Source of the DNA: Ardenticatenia bacterium
GTDB taxonomy: Bacteria > Chloroflexota > Anaerolineae > Aggregatilineales > Ch27
Direction: 5' to 3'
Assembly: GCA_026983935.1 (NCBI GenBank)
Contig: JALSTC010000668.1
Location: 1 to 8,659 of the forward strand
Length of the DNA stretch: 8,659 nucleotides
Both the position numbers and the translations under genes were made by a program. Each line of letters starts with the position of its first letter. Positions within the stretch are counted from its first letter, which is position 1. The notes beneath the pieces are model-generated. The model was given only the letters and a program-made list of their open reading frames with translations, was not told the DNA's origin and ran no database searches. Positions 5,248-8,659 of the stretch are shown piece by piece.

Positions 5248-5266
5248 GCAGGTGCTCCGCAGGTGC
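5248..5266. repeat. Tandem 8-bp direct repeat, candidate operator
   Basis: GCAGGTGC occurs at 5248-5255 and again at 5259-5266, an exact repeat with an 11-base period, about one helical turn. It lies in the 157-base divergent gap. The second copy overlaps the -35 position (5263-5268) expected for TACAAT at 5286-5291, a fair -10 for the cydC gene whose own -35 is poor. This would suit an activator binding site. Confidence 0.4.
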
Positions 5267-5332
5267 ACATACACCGGAATCCGTTTACAATCTGCGCCGC
5301 AGCAAACATGAGTGTACCGCATGGGAGCACCG

Positions 5333-7114
5333 ATGACTCGCCCACTTCAGCCCCCACCCGACGCCGCCCCCGCCGCTTCACGCCGCCGGGCTGCACTGCG
5401 GCGCTTGCTGGCACTGGCCGCACCGTTCTGGCGCTGGATTCTGCTTTCCACAGCCCTCGGCTTTCTGACCATTGGCAGCAGCATCGGCCTGATGGCGACC
5501 TCGGCCTGGATCATTTCAAAAGCCGCCCTGCGCCCCTCGATTGCCGTGCTGCAGGTTGCCATCGTGGGCGTGCGCTTCTTTGGCATTGCGCGGGGCGTCT
5601 TTCGCTATGCCGAGCGACTGGTTTCCCACAACACAACCTTCAGGCTGCTGGCCAAGCTGCGCGTGTGGTTCTATGCCGCTCTGGAGCCGCTGGCTCCGGC
5701 CCGGCTGATGCAGTACCGCAGCGGGGACCTCCTCAGCCGCATCATCGCCGATGTAGAAACGCTGGAAGATTTCTATGTGCGCGTGCTTGCGCCGCCGCTG
5801 GTGGCGATCATGGTCGCTGCGCTGATGACGATCTTCATGGGCAACTTCGCCCCGGAGCTGGCGGTGACCCTGCTGATTTTCCTGCTGCTGGCAGGAGCCG
5901 CCGCGCCGCTGCTGACCCGCTGGTTGGGGCGCAGGCCGGGGCGGGCGCTGGTCGAAGCGCGGGCGGCGCTTGACATGGCGCTGGTGGACGGCATCCAGGG
6001 CATGGCCGACAGCGTGGCCTACGGCGCTCAAGAGCGGCAGCGGGAGCACATCGCTGCCTTGAGCGCGGCGCTGATCGATCAGCAGCGGCGCATGGCCCGG
6101 ATAGACGGCCTGCAAAACGCGCTGGGCGTGCTGCTGGTCAGCCTGGCGACGGTGGCCGTATTGATCGTCGCCATTCCCCTCGTCGAGGGCGTCAACCTGG
6201 CCTCGCTGGCGCTGGCAACGATTGCCGCCTTCGAGGCTGTACTGCCCCTGCCGGGGGCCTTCCAGACACTGGAGAGCAATCTGGCGGCGGCGGGACGACT
6301 GATGGACATCGTGGAGGACGTCCGGCCTGCCGTCAGCGATCCGCCCACACCGTCGCCGCAGCCGGACGGCTTCGATCTGGTCGTGCAGAATCTGCGCTTC
6401 CGCTACACGCCGGACACACCGCCCGCGCTGGACGGCATCAGCTTCGCCCTGCGCGAGGGACAGCGGCTGGCCGTGGTCGGGCCAAGTGGCGCGGGCAAAT
6501 CCACCCTGGTCAACCTGCTGCTGCGCTTCTGGGATTACAGCGAAGGGCAGATCAGGCTTGGCAGGCACGACCTGCGGGCCTATCACGGCGACGACGCCCG
6601 GCGGCTGATCGGCGTCGTGGCGCAGCAAACGCACCTCTTCAACACCACCATCCGCGAAAACCTGCTGATTGCCAACGTCGAAGCCAGCGAGGCGCAGATC
6701 GTCACAGCGGCGCGGCAGGCACAGATTCACGATTTCATCATCAGCCTGCCGGAAGGCTATGATACCTATGTAGGCGAGCAGGGACTGGCACTGAGCGGCG
6801 GCGAACGCCAGCGCATTGCCATTGCGCGGGCGCTGCTCAAGGACGCCCCCCTGCTGATTCTGGACGAAGCGACGGCCAACCTGGACGCCGTCACGGAGCA
6901 GGCTGTCATGGCTGCCATCCATGCCCTGATGGCGGGCCGCACCACGCTGATCATCACCCACCGACTGGTCGGACTGGATGCGGTGGATGAAATCCTGGTG
7001 CTGGATCGCGGCCAGATCGTCGAGCATGGCACACATGCCGATCTGCTCGCCCGCGGCGGCCTGTACCGGCGGCTGTGGGAGATGCAAAATCAACTGCTGG
7101 TGGCAGATGCCTGA
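5333..7114 (+). CDS. cydC: CydC-type ABC transporter subunit (fused TMD-NBD), thiol/heme exporter family
   Basis: The 593-residue half-transporter has an exporter membrane domain (about 30-320) and an ATPase domain (about 345-580). The ATPase is complete: Walker A GPSGAGKST (383-391), Q-loop Q431/Q432, signature LSGGERQ (487-493), Walker B LLILDEAT (507-514) and switch H543. The membrane domain carries CydC hallmarks: SSIGLMATSAWIISKAA (49-65), GVFRYAERLVSHNTTFR (88-104) and RSGDLLSRIIADVETLEDFY. From memory, E. coli CydC heme-binding residues R81 and H85 lie in this SH motif, corresponding to R95 and H99 here. CydDC exports cysteine and glutathione, more recently proposed to move heme, and is needed to assemble cytochrome bd oxidase. 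The expected partner gene cydD is not adjacent. In-frame GTG 5312 and ATG 5321 also exist, but only ATG 5333 has a ribosome binding site (GGGAG at 5323-5327). It converges on the nitroreductase gene with four bases between stops. Confidence 0.92.
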   Translation: MTRPLQPPPDAAPAASRRRAALRRLLALAAPFWRWILLSTALGFLTIGSSIGLMATSAWIISKAALRPSIAVLQVAIVGVRFFGIARGVFRYAERLVSHNTTFRLLAKLRVWFYAALEPLAPARLMQYRSGDLLSRIIADVETLEDFYVRVLAPPLVAIMVAALMTIFMGNFAPELAVTLLIFLLLAGAAAPLLTRWLGRRPGRALVEARAALDMALVDGIQGMADSVAYGAQERQREHIAALSAALIDQQRRMARIDGLQNALGVLLVSLATVAVLIVAIPLVEGVNLASLALATIAAFEAVLPLPGAFQTLESNLAAAGRLMDIVEDVRPAVSDPPTPSPQPDGFDLVVQNLRFRYTPDTPPALDGISFALREGQRLAVVGPSGAGKSTLVNLLLRFWDYSEGQIRLGRHDLRAYHGDDARRLIGVVAQQTHLFNTTIRENLLIANVEASEAQIVTAARQAQIHDFIISLPEGYDTYVGEQGLALSGGERQRIAIARALLKDAPLLILDEATANLDAVTEQAVMAAIHALMAGRTTLIITHRLVGLDAVDEILVLDRGQIVEHGTHADLLARGGLYRRLWEMQNQLLVADA

Positions 7115-7118
7115 GCCG

Positions 7119-7637
7119 CTACCAGCGTTCCCAGTGGACGACTTCCTCAAAAGGCCGCCGTCCTCGTTTGACCACAGCGGGCGGTGGCGTACTTTCGGCG
7201 GGATAGCCGAAGGAAAGCACCAGCCGCAGGCTTTTCTCCGCCGGGACGCCGAGCAGTTCACGGGCCTTTTCCTCATCGTACACCGTGCCGGGGCACGAGC
7301 CGACGCCCATTTCCAGAGCGGCAAGCTGCATATAGGCCGCCGCCTGCCCGGCATCAAACATGTTCCAGGGATACCGTTCATTGCCTTCCGGCGACGGTGT
7401 GACGATCGCCACGCACAGCGCTGCCCCGGCGACATGTCCCATCCACTGGCCACAGGTGGCCAGCGCCTGCAGCGTTTCCCGCTCCCGAATGGCGATGAAG
7501 TCCCAGGGCTGTGAGTTCTTGGCACTCTGGGCGCGCCGTCCGGCGTCCAGAATGCGGCGCACCACGTCATCAGGCAGCGGCTCTTTCTTGAAGCTGCGCA
7601 CGGCCCGCTTGCGGCGAATGGCTTCCCATACGTCCAT
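7119..7637 (-). CDS. Nitroreductase family protein (FMN-dependent)
   Basis: The 172-residue protein is a compact member of the nitroreductase fold. The phosphate/FMN-binding start DVWEAIRRKRAVRSFK (2-17) is followed by AQSAKNSQPWDFIAI (36-50), where the N-x-Q-P-W block contacts flavin, then GVGSCPG (111-117) and the C-terminal RRPFEEVVHWERW (160-172), close to the usual RRPLEEVVHWNRW ending. Such proteins bind FMN as homodimers and reduce nitro groups, quinones or similar acceptors with NAD(P)H; the physiological substrate cannot be read. The frame extends upstream to an ATG at 7685, but the start at 7637 is preferred: it has GGAGGAGAGG just upstream on the minus strand and matches the family N-terminus, while 7685 has no ribosome binding site. 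The gene stands alone, convergent with cydC and divergent from the kinase-like gene. Confidence 0.92.
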   Translation of the reverse strand: MDVWEAIRRKRAVRSFKKEPLPDDVVRRILDAGRRAQSAKNSQPWDFIAIRERETLQALATCGQWMGHVAGAALCVAIVTPSPEGNERYPWNMFDAGQAAAYMQLAALEMGVGSCPGTVYDEEKARELLGVPAEKSLRLVLSFGYPAESTPPPAVVKRGRRPFEEVVHWERW

Positions 7638-7730
7638 CAGACCTCTCCTCCCACTCCTCGATCGGGACACTTCCATTTTTCCCATAGTCTACTTGATTTT
7701 GCGCCGCGACAAAGCGCCCATCCGCGCAAT

Positions 7731-7759
7731 TTGCAAAAAACGCGGGCGGCACGTAGCAT
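7731..7759 (+). promoter_or_regulatory. Candidate promoter of the kinase-like gene
   Basis: TTGCAA (7731-7736), a 17-base spacer and TAGCAT (7754-7759) match four of six positions at each element. The leader would be about 30 bases. AGCATGT occurs at 7755-7761, overlapping the -10, and again at 7777-7783, exactly 22 bases (two helical turns) apart. The remainder of the 158-base divergent gap (7638-7795) shows nothing else. Confidence 0.3.
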
Positions 7760-7795
7760 GTATGCAGTGCTGGAAAAGCATGTGAGAACATTCTT

Positions 7796-8659
7796 ATGAG
7801 TACAGACTCTCCTTTTTCACTCTCCCCGACGCAGCCCCGGCGGCGTGTGGGGAAGTATGAACTACAGCGTCTGGTAGGTCGGGGAAGTATCGCCGAGGTA
7901 TACCGCGCCACTTCACCTGACCTGGAACAGGAAGTGGCGCTCAAGGTCATTCATCCTCACGTTGACGAAGACGAGGATATTTTGCATGTGCAGGAGCGCT
8001 TCCTGAACGTGCTGCAGGCCGTCAGCACACTGGAGCACCCCAATATCGCCCGCACTCTGGATTTTGGCGTCCACGATCAGATTTTTTATGTTGTGACAGA
8101 TTTCATTGAAGGGCCGAGCCTGCGCGACATGCTGTCGGAACGGCGCAGCGGGCTGCAGTTGGACCTGGCCCTGGCCTTTTTCCGGCAGTTGGCGGATGCC
8201 CTTGCCTACGCGCACAACCTCGGCATTCTCCATCAGTCCTTCCGCCCCGGCAATATCATGCTGGAGGACGGCAGCCATCCGATCATTGTTGATTTCGGGC
8301 TGCTGCGTGCGCTGGGTGATGACGACCTGACGACCGTCCAGTTCAGTCCTCACGCGCCGACTTATATGTCACCGGAGCAGGCCGCGGGCCGCGGCGTGAC
8401 GCCGCAGGCCGATATCTATTCCCTGGGCATCGTACTCTACGAAATGGTGACGGGAGACGTGCCCTTCAAGGGGGGCAATGCCGCCCGCATTCTGGTGCAG
8501 CACTTACAGGATGCGCCCCGCCCTCCTGGGGAGCTGAATCCCACTCTCCCGCCGCAGGTGGAAGCGGCCATCCTCCGGGCGCTGGCCAAGAAGCCGGAAG
8601 ACCGCTTTGCCTCCGTGCGGGAAATGGTGGAGGCGCTGGAGCAGGAATCGGGCGACGAT
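7796..8659 (+). CDS. Ser/Thr protein kinase-like protein, probable pseudokinase, 3' partial
   Basis: The frame runs from ATG 7796 through the right edge without a stop, giving 288 residues. A 20-residue leader precedes a PknB-type kinase fold: glycine loop GRGSIAEVY (28-36), VALK with K50, LEHPNI (79-84), hinge FYVVTDFIEG (97-106), HQSFRPGNIM (146-155), VDFGLL (165-170), YMSPEQAAG (190-198), ADIYSLGIVLYEM (205-217) and the RF segment of helix I near the end. Two catalytic residues are replaced. The HRDLKPxN loop reads HQSFRPGN, so the catalytic aspartate is serine 148 and the loop lysine is arginine 150. The helix-C glutamate position, nine residues before H81, is valine 72. The ATP-binding lysine, N153 and DFG aspartate remain. 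It may bind nucleotide and act as a regulator or scaffold. Whether a membrane helix or sensor domain follows is beyond the window. The ribosome binding site is weak (TGAGA). The nearest alternative is an atypical active kinase. Confidence 0.9.
   Translation, partial: MSTDSPFSLSPTQPRRRVGKYELQRLVGRGSIAEVYRATSPDLEQEVALKVIHPHVDEDEDILHVQERFLNVLQAVSTLEHPNIARTLDFGVHDQIFYVVTDFIEGPSLRDMLSERRSGLQLDLALAFFRQLADALAYAHNLGILHQSFRPGNIMLEDGSHPIIVDFGLLRALGDDDLTTVQFSPHAPTYMSPEQAAGRGVTPQADIYSLGIVLYEMVTGDVPFKGGNAARILVQHLQDAPRPPGELNPTLPPQVEAAILRALAKKPEDRFASVREMVEALEQESGDD

Noticed and set aside
5312..5332. Earlier cydC starts at GTG 5312 and ATG 5321
   Set aside because: Neither has a ribosome binding site; GGGAG five bases before ATG 5333 decides the start.
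5516..7570. A 684-residue open frame on the minus strand opposite cydC and the nitroreductase
   Set aside because: It lies antisense to a protein with every ABC motif in order, has a low-complexity H/Q/R/D-rich composition and no domain pattern. Long antisense frames are expected in GC-rich genes.
7638..7685. N-terminal extension of the nitroreductase to ATG 7685
   Set aside because: No ribosome binding site precedes it and the extra residues do not match the family; ATG 7637 has a strong one.

Overview
The window is GC-rich, densely coded bacterial chromosome. The gene set (a DUF6391-type membrane protein, a threonine-dehydrogenase-like epimerase, an ExoA-like glycosyltransferase, CydC, a short nitroreductase and a PknB-type kinase homologue) suggests a Chloroflexota bacterium, perhaps Anaerolineae. 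That placement is an inference from family composition, because no marker gene is present. There are no tRNA or rRNA genes, no CRISPR array, and no transposase or phage gene.

Layout: (1) 3' end of a small membrane protein (+, cut by the left edge); (2) DUF6391-type membrane protein (+); (3) NAD-dependent epimerase of the short-chain L-threonine 3-dehydrogenase type (-); (4) methionine-rich four-helix membrane protein (+); (5) 67-residue cysteine-rich protein (-); (6) glycosyltransferase family 2 with a membrane tail (+); (7) six-helix membrane protein with LiaF-like segments (-); (8) CydC-type ABC transporter subunit (+); (9) nitroreductase (-); (10) N-terminal 288 residues of a Ser/Thr-kinase-like protein (+, cut by the right edge).

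From gene 2 onward every neighbour is on the opposite strand, so almost every gene must be its own transcription unit. The convergent gaps are short (69, 85, 16 and 4 bases). The divergent gaps are longer (240, 312, 157 and 158 bases) and hold the regulatory sequence. No operon or pathway links the genes. Loose themes are the membrane or envelope (genes 1, 2, 4, 6, 7, 8) and redox chemistry (3, 8, 9).

Three things stand out. The kinase-like protein keeps the glycine loop, the VALK lysine and DFG, but has HQS for HRD and valine for the helix-C glutamate, so it is probably a pseudokinase. The leader before the glycosyltransferase has an intrinsic terminator whose 5' arm can pair instead with an upstream copy of the 3' arm, as in a riboswitch or attenuator. 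The 3' flank of the methionine-rich gene has three overlapping, mutually exclusive hairpins ending in a cUUCGg terminator. I found no gene cluster that looks like a new defence or biosynthetic system.
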